Source: Cristatella mucedo (lineage: Eukaryota > Bryozoa > Phylactolaemata > Cristatellidae). From it: a stretch of 64,000 bases of DNA. Positions 1 to 12,720 of this stretch are shown here, piece by piece. Made by a program: the position numbers and the translations under genes. The stretch's first letter is position 1, and every line of letters starts with the position of its first letter. The notes beneath the pieces were generated by a model that worked only from the letters and a program-made list of their open reading frames with translations, was not told the origin of the DNA and searched no databases. The stretch covers positions 1,703,001 to 1,767,000 of the forward strand of contig WPIO01000038.1 in the NCBI GenBank assembly GCA_009760855.2. The letters run 5' to 3'.

Positions 1-760
1 ACCGTTTCCTCAAAATACCACTGTAGCAGCACATCTCCTGTTGAGTCTGCACACAATCTTGGTGTCATGTTCTAAAGTGCCTTTTCAATAGACGAATACA
101 CTAGATCCTTCAGACGAATAGCTCCACAGTCAAGTCCGCCCACTTTTAGCTAAATAACATTGTTGACATTCGGGTTTTTTAGGACAGGGATACCAAATCT
201 AAATTTTTCCATGCGTTCGTGACATCCCGTTTCGACTTTTGTAACTCTCTGTCTGCCGGCCTGTGCAATCTGGTACTTACAGCTAGTGCATCACTCTGCA
301 GCTAGGCTTGTCTGAAATGAACGTCAATGTTGCCACATCCCACTACTTGCCGATCTGCACTGGCTCCCAGTCAGGCATCGCATCGACTTCAAGGTTCTGT
401 CACTCATTTTTAGGTCTCTCTTTATTCTTAAGCTCCAGTCTACCTATCAGATCTTGTAGTTCACCAGGTTAAGGGTCGTACCACCAGCTAATCGGAAACT
501 AATCGTTTACCTATACCTCGTACGAACCTTAAATACTGTGGAAACCCATGGGTCCGTCTGATTCATCCTTTATGTGCTCATGCGTGCTGAGGCTGTGCGA
601 TGCTGACACTAACCATATTTGCATACTGACCCTATGCAAGTCACTCCTAATCATGTTTTGGTTGTTGTCATTTGCCATGCTACCACTAACCATTCGATCA
701 AGCTTCCTTTGCAGCAAATGTAATGTGCCCATAAAGAGATTAAATGTATCGAGGTCACAG
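1..760 (+). mobile_element. LINE-A (CR1/L2-like) copy, 5'-truncated by the window edge
   Basis: This is the decayed 3' part of the reverse-transcriptase ORF and the 3' UTR of the non-LTR family called LINE-A here. Text such as TCTCCTGTTGAGTCTGCAC and the 3' UTR phrases (GTGATTCGTCC-like, CATGCTGAC, GCAGCAAATGTAA) recur in at least ten copies in the window. The reading frame is full of stops. It shares an insertion-like block (GCTCCACAGTCAAGTCCGCC at about 121-140) with the copy at 33905-34497, so these two form a subfamily. The tail near 730-760 has lost the usual ATT repeats. Confidence 0.8.
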
Positions 761-1302
761 TAAAAGGCATGATATTAAATACCTACGGTATGCATGCTAC
801 GCTGTGCATGCTACCCTTTGTATGCTACGCTCACTCATCTATCACTGGATACCAAGGAGTTTTTCATTGTTTACTAATAACACCCAGATTGTCATGATTC
901 ATCCACGGATTGAACAGAAATTTCGTAGTCCTATTAGAAGTTGGTAAAAAAAACCGGCGTAGATTCCTATTAAAACGTGTTCAGTAGATGCGATTCAAGA
1001 TGATCAACTAGTCTACACAACAAGTATTGATAATTAAGATTGTTGATTATTAACGAAAACTTTGCTGGTTACTTTTAGAGAAAAACTTTTTCGCTAATTA
1101 TAGGCTTGCTCCATATGTGACTAATAAAATGATAACGTAATTGATTTGTACAACATCTCAAGAGAACCTGACCTGCATTTCGGTGTTTTGCATACGACGC
1201 GGGGCTCGAGCACATGATTTTGGTCAACAAATACATTCATATTGACCTTTATCGATTCGAAAACATTAACCACTGGGCCAAACCAGCTCGGCAGCAATAT
1301 GG
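761..1302. other. Intergenic, with a decayed tRNA-SINE at about 1195-1292 (minus)
   Basis: No gene is supported here. At 1195-1292 the minus strand reads like the tRNA-derived SINE found at 58419-58570: a GAGCTGGTTTGGCCCAGTGG A-box region and a GTGCTCGAGCCCCG B-box region. Nothing else is recognised. Confidence 0.45.
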
Positions 1303-1402
1303 TTGCTTCTCCGGCCTTTATACCTGTTACACTATAACATAGCTATCCAGCTCATTCAAAGACACTTCTATGCTACTGAGACTTGCTTTCTTCGATTTTC
1401 AG

Positions 1403-2517
1403 GCGCTTACTGTGCTGACGTTGTTATACCAGCAGCACATCGTGCCACTAACTCCAAACCACCTTCAACAAGTGCGACTGAGCCATCTCCGACCGTTGCA
1501 TCACCATCTCCAACAACAATCATCGAGCCACCACCGGCCACCACGACCATCGCTCTACCTCGGACGATAACTACCAATTTAACTCCGATAAATACAGCTC
1601 CTTCAACGGCGACAACTACCACCACTTCAGCTGCTACAACTACTAACAGATTATCTCCGACAACAACTAACACAACAAATCCTCCCACTAACTCTGTACA
1701 ATTTCTGAATGTTACCACCGTATCACCTCCATCAACTATCGGTCTTTCTCCAACGGATGCCACCCAACCATCAATAACTGGGACAGCAATTTCATTTCCT
1801 TCAATTAACATCCCGTCATATTCGACAGCGACCACCAAAGCACCTCCTACAGCTGCCGCGACGCTACCTCGAACCACCCCCACAGTATCATCTCATGTAA
1901 ATGTCACCACACCACCTCCGACAATTACCACCAAACAAGCTCCATCAACTATCACTAACCCACCACTGACAGCGACTGTAACGTCATCCCTGATAACTGA
2001 AAGCAAAGCACGGCCGACAGCTATCTCACCACAAGCTCCAACAACGTCCACCACACCATCTTCGACCATTACCTACAAGCCACCTACATTTGCCACTATT
2101 CAACCTCTGGCGACTAACACGGCACCACCATCGAAAGCTGCAACAAAACCAAATTCTGCGATCACACCTCTTCCGATGCATACCGTCAAAACATCCCATT
2201 CAACTTTCAACGAATCACCACTGACAAATACAAACCAACCGCCTGATAAAACTACGATCAAACCATCACTAACTAAACGTGCACCAGCTCCTGCAGCTAT
2301 CACTGCTCTGCCTTCGCACTCTACTACCACACATTCATCAAGCACTACCTTAAAAACACAGCCTTTAACAGCAACCATCACAACAACTCAGAAAGTTGCT
2401 GTTGTTGGAGCTTCAGTGGGCACTGCCGTTTTTGTAGTAGCTGCGGCAGCTGTCTCGCTGGTGATCATGTACAAGCGAGGCATGTTGACAAACTGTTCTA
2501 GCATATGTACAATGTAA
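1403..2517 (+). CDS. Mucin-like Thr/Ser/Pro-rich type I membrane protein, terminal exon
   Basis: A long open frame (an ATG lies at 1303) encodes about 330 residues of Thr/Ser/Pro/Ala-rich stalk with many TTT, PPS and PST runs. One hydrophobic segment follows (about residues 365-391 of the ATG-based frame, VAVVGASVGTAVFVVAAAAV...), then a basic stop-transfer (MYKRG) and a tail of about 15 residues. This is the layout of a heavily O-glycosylated cell-surface mucin or adhesion receptor with a short cytoplasmic tail. I start the feature at 1403 because CTTTCTTCGATTTTCAG just before it is a strong splice acceptor and the upstream frame lacks a signal peptide. The 5' exons with the signal peptide were not located. 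A related, frameshifted exon lies at 61903-62167. The opposite-strand Val/Gly-rich ORFs here are shadows. The coding call is fairly secure; the function is not. Confidence 0.65.
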
Positions 2518-4965
2518 TCCTTCAAAAATTTTAACTCATCGACCATTCGTGGCTATGAGTAATTCCAACTTCCAGATCACTATGAAGGCGAGTAATATCC
2601 CGAGATTAGGTGGTTGAGATTGTCCTACAATTGCCTTTAATCTACTGAGGAGAAGACATGAGGACTGGAATCAAGCAAGCGATTGACCTCTGAACATATT
2701 CTGATACTCAACTCTACAGTCACATTTAACTATATCGGACTTCTCATCCCTTTGCTTGACAAGATGACTATGTGCAAACGAAAACCTCACCGATTAAATA
2801 CTCGCTCAGCCCAGCTTAGTACACATGACGTCATGATGATGCTGCTGCTTTTCTTCTTTTCAAGAAAGTCTCCTCCTCGAGTAGCAGTTCAAGGGCTTCG
2901 ATTACAGGCCTGGGGACTACACGTAATCAAGTGGAATGCTCACATCTTATCGCGGATATGTTTAATCGTTGCTTTTAAAGAGCGTGGAAAGACGATTATG
3001 CTACTTTAGCATTAAAAGGTGATTTGAATGCAGTGTCATTAGATATTCACTTCCTTCCTTCTTCGGTTGGGAGAGGAATATAAACTCGACGTCTAATCGA
3101 TTTACCGTGCAACGTTTAAAGATTGCATCACTAAGATAATCGCAAATTTGAGATAAAGATATTCAGCAAACTTTCGAAAGTCCATATTTTGCCATTCATT
3201 TCATAAAAGTCACTAAGCGAATAATTGTTATAGACCATAAGCAGGGACCTGTGCATATCGCACTGCATCTCATAACAGCTTTTGAGTAGCAATTCAACGA
3301 GAATGAAGCGACCGCATACTTGTCCTACTGAGTTTGTATTTAATCTATTATGAACTGGATTAATACAGTCCTGTATTGTCTCGAGCTATGTGGGTGTCAT
3401 TAGGGCTCTCTGTACAATCAAAGCCATTCATTCGAATAGGTGCCCCAATCCGGTTTTGACTTTGCAAAATTTCAATATCCTGCATCTAGTTTAATTTGTA
3501 TCCGGTTTATGTCTTGGCAGTTTGTGACAAGTGTCAGATGTTTACGACGTATAAAAAGCAGCAAATGCCTAGATGTTTCCCGGAATTTATACACTAACCA
3601 TTGCAATGGAGTCATTAGGCTACAGTTGCTTCGCATGAAGATCACTTCACTGCCATCGCCATCTAATAAATGCATATGATCTCTAGTAGGGCGGTGACCG
3701 ACTCAAAGCAGCATACGATGGGCATTTACCAGAATGCGACACTTAACACGTGATGCAGCCGGGGCTCTCTTTAGATGCCATTCTATTGCATTCGTGTGTG
3801 AGTCTAACGTACCGAGAAATACATTGTGCTTAGCTTTGTTGTGAGCTTAATCAAGTATTGTACTGAATGTGCTATTTTCAAGGTGCCCTGTAGGAGCAGG
3901 TACGGTTAGAGTCAGTGCAGCTTTCGGCAAAACAGCTTGCAGATTGTATACAAACGCCCTTGAATTTATTCGAGAATTGATGTATCCCTTCGTCATAATT
4001 AATAGTTTTTTAATTGATGAAAGGCTCTAACGTGTCCTAAAATCTTTGTTGCAATTTTGAGCTGGCAGGCCACTTTCTCAGTTATTTGCTGGCAGTTTTG
4101 AATGTGTAAAGGGAGTGTCAGCTAATTGTTAATCAGCATAGTCATAGGGCCATTCTTTAGAAATTTTAGCCGGAGGCCTTTAGTAAGTTCAGCGATAGCC
4201 ATACTCCTGCTTGGGAAACCGCAAATCTGACAGGTGCTAAAGGTGCCGAGTCCGCCATACCGATAGCAACTGTTTGTTCAGAGTACAGCCAAGTGAAACT
4301 TTCCTGTCTTTTCATCTATTATATTTGCATTTCAAGTCACTTTACTCATCCCAGTACTATTTAGTGGTCATACTAGTCTAAACTTTTCCAAACACCTTTT
4401 GGAATGGCTTGAAATTGATATTAATAAAAAAGATATTGTGGAAAGCCGGCCTATATGATTGGCTAAAATATCAGATCGCTAGCATCCATGTTGATCGCCA
4501 GTACGCTTAAGCTCATTTTCTACCAGTCATTAGTATTTTTTTATAGAAAGCAACAAACTTGGACTAGAAAAGCACTATCATGCTTTTAATCTCTTTTTAA
4601 TTCCCTTTTTCTCGTTTGTGGATTTTTTTTGCTGTCTGTATTGCGTTCTCAGCTTGTCATCCCATATCTATCCGTTTCTGTGTTTACCTTACCTTCACAT
4701 ATTTCTCTATGTCTTCCTTATCCTGTCACGTTTTTCTGACTCTCTCTAAACTTCTTTGCACGTTTCAATAGCTTCCATTTATTTTCAAAATGCAGAGCCA
4801 CCTGACACTGTTTGTCCAAGTGCTAACTTTAGAAAAAGAATTTCTCCTAGGGACGGAGAAGGATCCCTTACGATTGGGTTATCCGTCCAGCGATCTTACT
4901 GATGTAGTTCAATGCTATTTTTTCCTTTTCTAAGCCCACGAAGCCACCAAGACTAAGCAAGCTTT
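2518..4965. other. Unassigned; 3' flank of the mucin-like exon
   Basis: No gene or known repeat is supported over this 2.4 kb. A short stretch at about 2850-2910 (CTCGAGTAGCAGTTCAAG) matches sequence downstream of the second mucin-like exon (about 62540, CTCGAGTAGCAGCTCAAG), so the duplication that made the pair probably includes 3' flank. The short ORFs are not convincing. Confidence 0.4.
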
Positions 4966-4969
4966 AAGC

Positions 4970-5600
4970 AGGAGACTTTCCAATAGAGTACTGGAAGGCT
5001 CAGTTGCTTTGCTACACAGTTTAGCTAACAGACTTCTTCTCACACAACAAGGAGAGAGTGAGAAGTATATCTGATTCAAAAGGGTAATCATGGAAGTAAG
5101 TAAAATAGAAATTGCAGCTGCGGATGATTTGAAATGTTTTGCATCAGTCGGCAGCAGCAGAAGAGTGGGTGGCGGTGCGATAGAATTGTTGGAGTGAGCT
5201 CCTCAGTATTAGGTCAGCAGAGCAAACGTTTCCATCGCCAACAGCCTGGGACAAAGGAATGCAACAGCTAATTTATTGTCCATACGGGACACAAACAAGG
5301 ACACAAGCAGGCTGAAAGCGGTGCAGCACATGAAAGAGCCAAGCCCTGGCAGGCCTTGAGGGTCAGGGTAAGAACTGTAATCTGTATCCATTGACCAACA
5401 TCGAAGCTCTGTAAACGAAGACACGTGGCTGAACTTCAGGAATTTGATGGCTAACCTTGCAGCAACATTTATCACCAGCTGCTGAGCTCTTGGCAATTTT
5501 GTTAGTCCTGCCATAATGGAATCGTTGTAATCTACCTGAGACAGAACCAATTAGCTGGCTTAAATTAGAGCAAGCCACCATGTAAGCTCAATTCTGCATG
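4970..5600 (-). mobile_element. LINE-B copy, diverged 3' part
   Basis: Read on the minus strand, this matches the C-terminal end of the LINE-B ORF and its 3' UTR (compare 26193-26790). Shared landmarks include CTAACAGACTTCTTCTCACAC, AGTCGGCAGCAGCAG and CGCCAACAGCCTGGGACAAAGG. It is more diverged than the other copies and its frame is broken. Confidence 0.7.
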
Positions 5601-6325
5601 GATACATGCAAAACAACTAGCAAATAGGAGCGATTTAAAATATCTTAGCAATTTTGGTTACAAGCAGATGGATTTGATTAGATCACTCTTACCGTGGCAT
5701 TTAACGCACCTTGACAAGAATGGGCTTTAAACTGCCACTGCCGTCATCGAAATTGATCCAGTTTTATCCGTTAGGGAAATTTTATTTTTCGGATTTAGAT
5801 ACAGAATTCAGCAAGACAATTAGCTTTCAGTCTTTAATTCCACGATATTTTAAACACTTTTACTTGGCTAGTGTTTGTTTCATAATTTAATCCAGAATTG
5901 ATTTTGCCCTTGTGTCTATCTAGGCTGTCGGCACTTTCTGGGCATGTCAGCTGGCGCCCACTTAGCCCCAACGCATGTGGTGCTCGTTCAGTTGAACGTT
6001 GTACTTAAAGCAGCAATTCAATTTCTGAGCTAAGCTATAGGTTCAAGATTTAGCCACATAATTTGGCTGTTCAATATGGATGGTTTCAGATCCTTGGTGC
6101 AGTGGTGAGGGTCTTAGTTGAGATGTTGGCCTAGATTATAGATTCCGGTAGGAGCCAAATGTGAGTGGGTATACTATCTTTTCTCACTGGCTGCATCATT
6201 CGTTGAGTCGAGTGTACCGTATTGAGCAGCTCGTCTGGGTGACGATGGAATCACTGGAATCAATCTCTTCTTGGGATGAGGCGATGAGCAATTCGCTGGC
6301 TAATAGAAAAGCTAGGCTATTGCAG

Positions 6326-6327
<2 letters not shown>
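5601..6327. other. Unassigned, with a possible tRNA-SINE remnant at 6086-6170
   Basis: No gene is seen. At 6086-6170 the text CCTTGGTGCAGTGGTGAGG followed about 30 bases on by AGATTCCGGTAGG resembles the A and B boxes of a tRNA-derived SINE, but the match is weak. Confidence 0.25.
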
Positions 6328-6362
<35 letters not shown>

Positions 6363-6364
6363 AA

Positions 6365-6441
<77 letters not shown>

Positions 6442-6461
6442 ATGTGTATATATATAAAGCT
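6328..6461. repeat. Compound (TA)n/(TG)n microsatellite
   Basis: Roughly 70 bases of TA dinucleotides run into about 55 bases of TG dinucleotides. The Tyr/Ile and Cys/Val ORFs over it are artefacts of the repeat. Confidence 0.97.
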
Positions 6462-6904
6462 CTATTCCGTTCTGCTCTTCGATGGTTCTCCAAACTGCCC
6501 TTGCTAATTAGCTTCGGTGGAAATGCATCAGTAGCGGTCTGCTCCTCGTCCTCTCTGAGGAAACTCATAGGTATGCAGACGCATAGAAAGTATGTTCTCC
6601 CCCAATTGATAACACTGATAGCGGCCTACACGGCATCTCGTAGCTCTGCTTCGTGACCTACGTGCAAGGACAGCGAGAGCCTGTTCTTTCGCAACTATTT
6701 CGATCGAAGTTATTCTAGGCTAGATAAAACATGTGTGGTACAACTAGTGCTGCTTCTAATACCCCCAGTCCTCCGATAAGCTAAATGAGTTAACATTTCG
6801 AGCCGGAATTATGTTGCATATTCTAAATAAATACTCTTCCAATAATGATGTGCACAATGCTTCTCACAAGCAGCTTCTAGCTTCCTTGGATCAGCTAGCC
6901 TATC
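6462..6904. other. Unassigned
   Basis: No gene, repeat or RNA is recognised. Confidence 0.4.
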
Positions 6905-7060
6905 AATATAAAAATATAATTTATTTGTATAGCACCCTAATATAATCTAGCCTCTATTCGGGCGCTTTATGTTAGCCACAGGGCTCGGGCCAATGACCGT
7001 GGTTATCAAATGCATTTAACATGACCTTGGTCGATGCTAGCACCTTGACCACTGATGGCC
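6905..7060 (-). mobile_element. tRNA-derived SINE (SINE2 family), degenerate
   Basis: The plus strand starts with an AT-rich tail and TATAGCACCCTAATA, continues with CTATTCGGGCGCTTTATG and CAGGGCTCGGGCC, and ends near CTTGGTCGATGCTAGCACC. This is the reverse complement of the SINE2 layout seen at 58419-58570 (tRNA-like head, then the GAAGCGCC...GGGCGCTATA tail). Confidence 0.6.
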
Positions 7061-7075
7061 GAATCATTTATAATA

Positions 7076-7490
7076 ATAACATTATTAACACGCTTGACAA
7101 AGCGCTCTCGGAGAGCTCGGTATTTTTCTTGGAGCTTTACATATTCGGCAAAGTATGCATGAATGAATGGATAGTAGTAGCATGCTCAATACAAATTAAA
7201 AATAACATGGTTATAGGTGATATGCACAGTGTCAGCTTGCAAGTTTGGTTAGTGGCAGCATGCACAGTGTCAGCACAAATAAGCGAAAAAAGAACTAATT
7301 GCAGGGACTCATCAAACTCCGTCATAAACGTGTTTTTAATTTCTTTTTAAATGTGGTTAAGTTAGGGGATGTCGTTACGCAAGTTGGTTAGTTAAGTTCC
7401 AAACTTGGAGAGCGTTCAAGCTAAACGCACGGCCGCGAATGGATTGGAAATTTGTACGAGGATTTAGCACAAAGCTTCCGCATATAAATG
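7076..7490 (-). mobile_element. LINE-A 3' end fragment
   Basis: From the plus side the fragment begins with the family's AATAATAAC tail and the GACAAAGCGC...GGAGAGCTC hairpin-like terminus. It then runs through the conserved 3' UTR (GTGATATGCACAGTGTCAGC, GGGGATGTCG) into the end of the RT ORF. Confidence 0.8.
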
Positions 7491-10400
7491 CTCATCTCCA
7501 GCCACATATGTCAACTAAGCTCCGCGTTTTGATGAACCAAGTTTTGCAAGACGCTTTGGACGCTCGGGGTCACGTTGCATGAAGCCCTCCCTCTTCCAAT
7601 GTCTCACCTGCTGTCAGCTGATTGTCAAGGTTCACCACAAGGCACATGCTGTCACTAGCCAAGTAGGCAGTGCCTTGTAAATGGATCTCTTTTGGAAAAC
7701 CAACTTTTGAATTTTAAAATTGAAACAACTGACTCGCTTGTTAGCAAGCTTATCGGGCGCTTCTAAGGTGCTCATTGCTTGCTCGGAATTCATCCAGGCA
7801 TTTCGTCATTAGCAATCAAAAGGCCGGCTGACGTAACAGAGGAAAACGAGCTGAGAGCGGGTGTTAGGAGTAAAAAAAAGGCGACCGAAGTGCACAATTA
7901 AGGTCAGGGAATAAATATTTTAGATGTTGATAGGGTAGTGCAATCTTCAATTCTGTTGAATTTCTCTTCGTCATGCATATAAGTAGACTAGACCATCGTC
8001 AATAAGTGTTAAGTGAATAGCAGTGAAGCCATACATGAAATCATAATCAACTGCAAGCTTTTGACCCGACGCTGTGAGTTTGCACTTGCAAAATGTAGAC
8101 GTGCTTGTTAGGAAAATTTAGAGAGATAGGTAAAGTGAAAGTCGATGCCCTCTAGCAGAAGGTTATGCCTACAAATATATTTAAAAGTTGGCATGATACG
8201 CCTGTCACATTATGATCACAAAAATATTATTGTTAGTTCATACATTATTTATCTGATGATTTGGAACTTGCTTTGATATAATCAATTATTATATGGCATA
8301 GAAAGCGTTTCGCACAGTGGTCTATGAATAGTCCGAGAAGATTGCCCAAGGTTAAGGTGCAACCACTTTCCAACCTACGTTTTGGGTTCGAGCTCTCTCG
8401 CATGCAAGCATTCGTCGCCCACTTAATTTGATTTTGATAGCCACTACGATCATCTGTTACTCTATTGACACTGCAGCAGGATAATTAGCTTATTACGATA
8501 TATAAGTCGTAGTCACAATTCCTAGAATAGGAATGACCAAGAACCAGTGATCTTATCATCCATAATTTGATGGTTTACAACCTCAGTCATGTTGTAGGCA
8601 CGGAATTTGCCCTAGTATTTGCGCCAGGATGACTTTCCGTTTGTGATTTTGATCTAGTTGCTCGTTCACTGGAGTTCAATCATCTTTCGGGGAATGGTGT
8701 AGTCTAAAAGTGGTGCTGAACAGACACCACCCTCCGTGGCTGCCGAATAGACTACTCTGTTCAATGGATGCTGACTTGTTACACCAAGGTGTTGGCGCTC
8801 TTAATTGCTTCTGTGTGTTCTTACAGTGAGTGAGCCTGCTTGAATTAGCATAGTGCCTTTACATTTCTATTGTATACATCAGCAGCCGCTGTAGACAGTT
8901 CAGGCTTCTCCAGTATTGATGGTGGGGCGGCATGGAGTCGTACCGTTTTGAGCCCTGTATATGCAGCAATATATGGCAAAGATCACCACGATCTTCTGGA
9001 TACACATTCATGCCACCGGAATAAGGTTGACACTTCAACGCAACTGATGCTGTCCTATCCCGGTATGAGAATTCAGAGCATTGACGTCAATTCGCTAAAG
9101 TAGTCAGAATAGTTTAAAAAACTGTGACATACCGCAGTGATCTTTGCCTAGTTCACTTCTTTTCACAAGTAGTCGTCTTATAGTGGCGATTTAATAGCCA
9201 CGTACAATCTAGGCGCTCTTACTATGCAAATATCGGGCAGATATTTTCCAGCTTCTATTTCTCGAAGCTTACCAGCAAGTGGAAGTATCTCAAATCCCTT
9301 GTTGCATGGATTGCTGATAAAAGCACTTTGATGATTGAAATATTCTTCAGCTACGATTCAGACAAATCAACTTAAAAATTAGGAGAAATCCTAGTGTTAC
9401 TCGGACATTGGGAGCATAAACCTTAACTGAAGGACTCAAAAAGCATCTCCCCTAAGGATCCTAGTGCAAAAGAAGTGTCGTAGTCATAAACAGGTTTGCT
9501 CTAGATGACTTTATCAGGTCAAGTGCCAACTCGTCCAGATATCAGCTGTCAGCCATGTGCCATTGCAAAAATTCAGGCCTGGTTTGGCGAGGGCACTACT
9601 GCCAAGCTGGCATATCACTTACTCATTCTTCAGCAAATAGTCACCTAGCCGTCCCTGGCAGTTAATTAAAATCAGATGGTGATCGAGCTTTCTGCTTCTG
9701 TGCACGGTTGATCTGGAGCTCGCTTTCACTAACTCGCAGGCTACAGTGCTTTTCGACTATGGCCTTGCATATTTCAAGTCTCAGCCGAAGACAAATCTGT
9801 TCCGATCAGCCTTTTCTTCGGCCCATGAATACGTTTAGTGTTTGTTTTTTGAGTACTTCGCCTCCAAACCTGTGCATACCTCAGTGCATATTTTTAGCTC
9901 GAGTTCTTACAAATCCGTTGCCACGAGCGTCCTAATGCTTTCTTTAGCATGACGGCGTATGCATGAAATTAGTTTGCCTTCGCATGCTCAATAACATGCA
10001 CGTCACTGAACCAAAGTTACCAAAAACTTAGGTGCTATGGTTTAACTCTAATGCACCAATATTAAGCAGTGTTGGCAGATGAAGGACCGCATTGTGCTAC
10101 TTTACAGTCATCCGAGGTAGCTCAGGAGCGTGATCGTGAATGCGACCAAGATGAATTACGGCCCTTGTCTGTAGATAGTGCTCGAACAAAATGCTGTATA
10201 CCTCATTCGCATTGCTCTCGTATTGTTGCCTACTGTGCGTCAAGGAAAAGGTGCATGCACTATGGTGGATTTAGGCAAGGTTCTATCTTTAATTGTGTGG
10301 GCAATCACACAAGCAGCAAATAAAACTTATCCGTATCACCTGTTTGTCAAAATATGCTTAAGCGGTGGACTAAGGCATGACCATTTGTATACAATAAAAA

Positions 10401-11382
10401 ATTATTTAAAGAGCTTGTGAGATGGTGTAGCACGACAATTTTCAATGCTTTCTCCAAGAAAGTCACAACACCTGCATTGAATACAATGAAAATATCTGCA
10501 AAGATTTCAAGTACAGCTTCAAGGAATACCTCAAGGTTATCTCTAGATGGTATGAAAAAGTGCATCCCAGGTAACCAATGTTCGATCCACTGCCTGCCAG
10601 TAACACCATATCATGCACAGGAAAGGAGTAGCCTGTTACCTCATTTATTTTTGCCCTGCTTTGACTGCAGTACCTCACGTGTCAGCTCACATTGACTGCT
10701 AAAATCTAACTTAAAAAGCTGCATATTTGTATATGGCCTGTAAAACCTTGATTAGATATGGCTAGGCAAGCAAAGGATTTGTGGTTCAGTTTTCTCAAAG
10801 CAAAACAAACAGAAAACTCGCCCACCTAAAAACAAAAGTAGCTGTTGGGTGAAACTCAAAGAAAAATTGTTGCGTGAAAAGTGCAACCTTGTTGTAAAGT
10901 TATGTTCTGCTATCGTACATGCATATTAGGCGATGTTCAACTCCCATATGAAGCTTTTGTCATAACTTAAGATAAAGCAATGACTATAATAACAATCTTT
11001 ATGACTTTCTGGAGTTAGAGACGGAGATACATCATCATCATCATCATCAATAATAATAGGCTATTCACAATAATAACTATAACTAATGTTATGCACCGTA
11101 AGAAAACCCAATCTACATTCAGGTGCTCATATCTTCTCAACATAAGTGAAAATATCGCATGGCTTGAGTCAACTACTCCGATTGTCAAGGGCGATCATAG
11201 TAATCTCTGAGCCACATCAAGCCAGCATACCTATAAATGTTCGATCTCTTTATATGCACATAAATATATACATAAAATCATTCATATATATTTATAGTCA
11301 CTCATATGTATGTAAATAAATAACTCATTTGCCTAACTCTATGAGAGAACTTAATTTCTATGTGTATGTGGTGACTTGAATT
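7491..11382. other. Unassigned 3.9-kb interval
   Basis: No convincing gene or repeat family is visible. A small (ATC)n/(AAT)n microsatellite lies at 11030-11060, and AT-rich TATATA text at 11260-11320. ORFs of 60-90 codons on both strands lack recognisable motifs. Possible exons cannot be excluded by eye. Confidence 0.4.
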
Positions 11383-12720
11383 TTCATGTGGACAACCCTA
11401 GCAACAGCCAGGTCCGCTCATTTCTTGACTGGACAATTTTGGCTTGGTCAAACACGTTGATCATACCATTTACTCGGTTGGATATACTCTAGATCTCGTG
11501 ATCACTAAGGATACCGTCCCCACTGACCTAGTGGTGTGAACTCTGACCCTCTCGGTTCAATATTCAGTCTCGTTAACTCCTCCAGCTCCCTCGTACGAGC
11601 AGGGTAATGTCGAACTTGTCCATAACGTAGCCTAAAAAGCATTGGCATAGACGCATTTATTAAGTCTGTTTTTGATGCAGGTCATCTTGATTTGCACTCA
11701 GACTTGACCGACAGCCTCGATACTCTCACTGGTGCAGTGAGCATTACACTCAGGGGTGCTCTTTATAAACATGCTCCCGTTCATACAATCCGTGTCCAGA
11801 GTCATGGAGATTCCTTTCGATTTACAAAATATTTTTTAAAATGAACCATTTTGAGCCCAGGCTAGACCGTCGTTCTATGAAATTGGGGTCCGATGTAGTC
11901 CTTGTCAATTTCAAAGACTTCCTTCGAGTTAACTCCAGAAGCTTAAAAAGCATGGCCTATTTGTTCACTTGAAAACAGAAGTCCTGCCAGATGGATCAAA
12001 AGCTAAGATTTATAAGACAATAAACAATTTACTGACCACTGCTGAGAGGTCTGAATTAACGGATGTTAACGGTTCGGCCCAGAACTTTCGGCCTTTCTTT
12101 ACTGAACAACGTGTGCCCATTTGTGCCCCCATAAAGCCCCCTCCGAGTAAACCAATTGCTGAATCACAGCTTATAACCTCCCTTCGAAGGTTTTCCGAGG
12201 TTTCTGCATGCAATGTGGCTACCTTAACAAGGTCTAGTGAAAATAGCTCGTCTCCTAAAGACCATATATCATCATCTTTGTGGTCTTCACTGGCAGATCA
12301 ACTTAGCACCGCTTTGAAAAAAGAGTTCGTGCCCAAGTAATTCAAATCGGCAATCGTTAGACCAATTTTTAAAAAGCCTGGATTAGATACAGAGATCTTT
12401 GAAAACTATTGCCCAGTTTCCCTTGTTCTTTTTTGTCAAAGATTCTTGACACAAATGTCACTTAGGAGCTGGTGGCACATTTGAAAAGAAGGAAATGTCA
12501 GAAGCATTTCCATTGGGGTTCAAGCAGCACAATCCACTGAAACTGCTCTTTTTCGTGTTAGCAATAACATTCTATGTGGCAACGATGACGGGAATGTCAC
12601 TACCCTAGCCCTGCTAGATATATCAGCTGTAATCGGTACCATTGATCACGATGTTCTACAAGAACGATGGAGAATGCTATCGGTCTGGCAGACGAGGCAC
12701 TGGCGTGGTCTGGACTGACT
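11383..12720 (+). mobile_element. LINE-B copy, 5' section (endonuclease end to RT)
   Basis: About 11390-11540 encodes the C-terminal end of an APE-type endonuclease (a TLDLVITKDTV-like motif). It is followed by linker sequence and, from about 11950, the start of the RT region (FKSAIVRPIFKKPGLDTE, then DGNVTTLALLDISA). Stops and frameshifts are frequent. The copy is cut at about 12720 by a LINE-A insertion and resumes at about 14858. Confidence 0.7.

Noticed and set aside
1407-1883. Val/Gly-rich ORF antisense to the mucin-like exon
   Set aside because: It is the mirror of the Thr/Pro codon pattern on the plus strand and has no independent motif.
6161-6568. Ile/Tyr/Cys/Val-repeat ORFs
   Set aside because: They are translations of the TA/TG microsatellite.
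10069-10695. Overlapping 70-90 codon ORFs as a gene
   Set aside because: No motif, no splice-bounded pattern, and both strands are similarly open.
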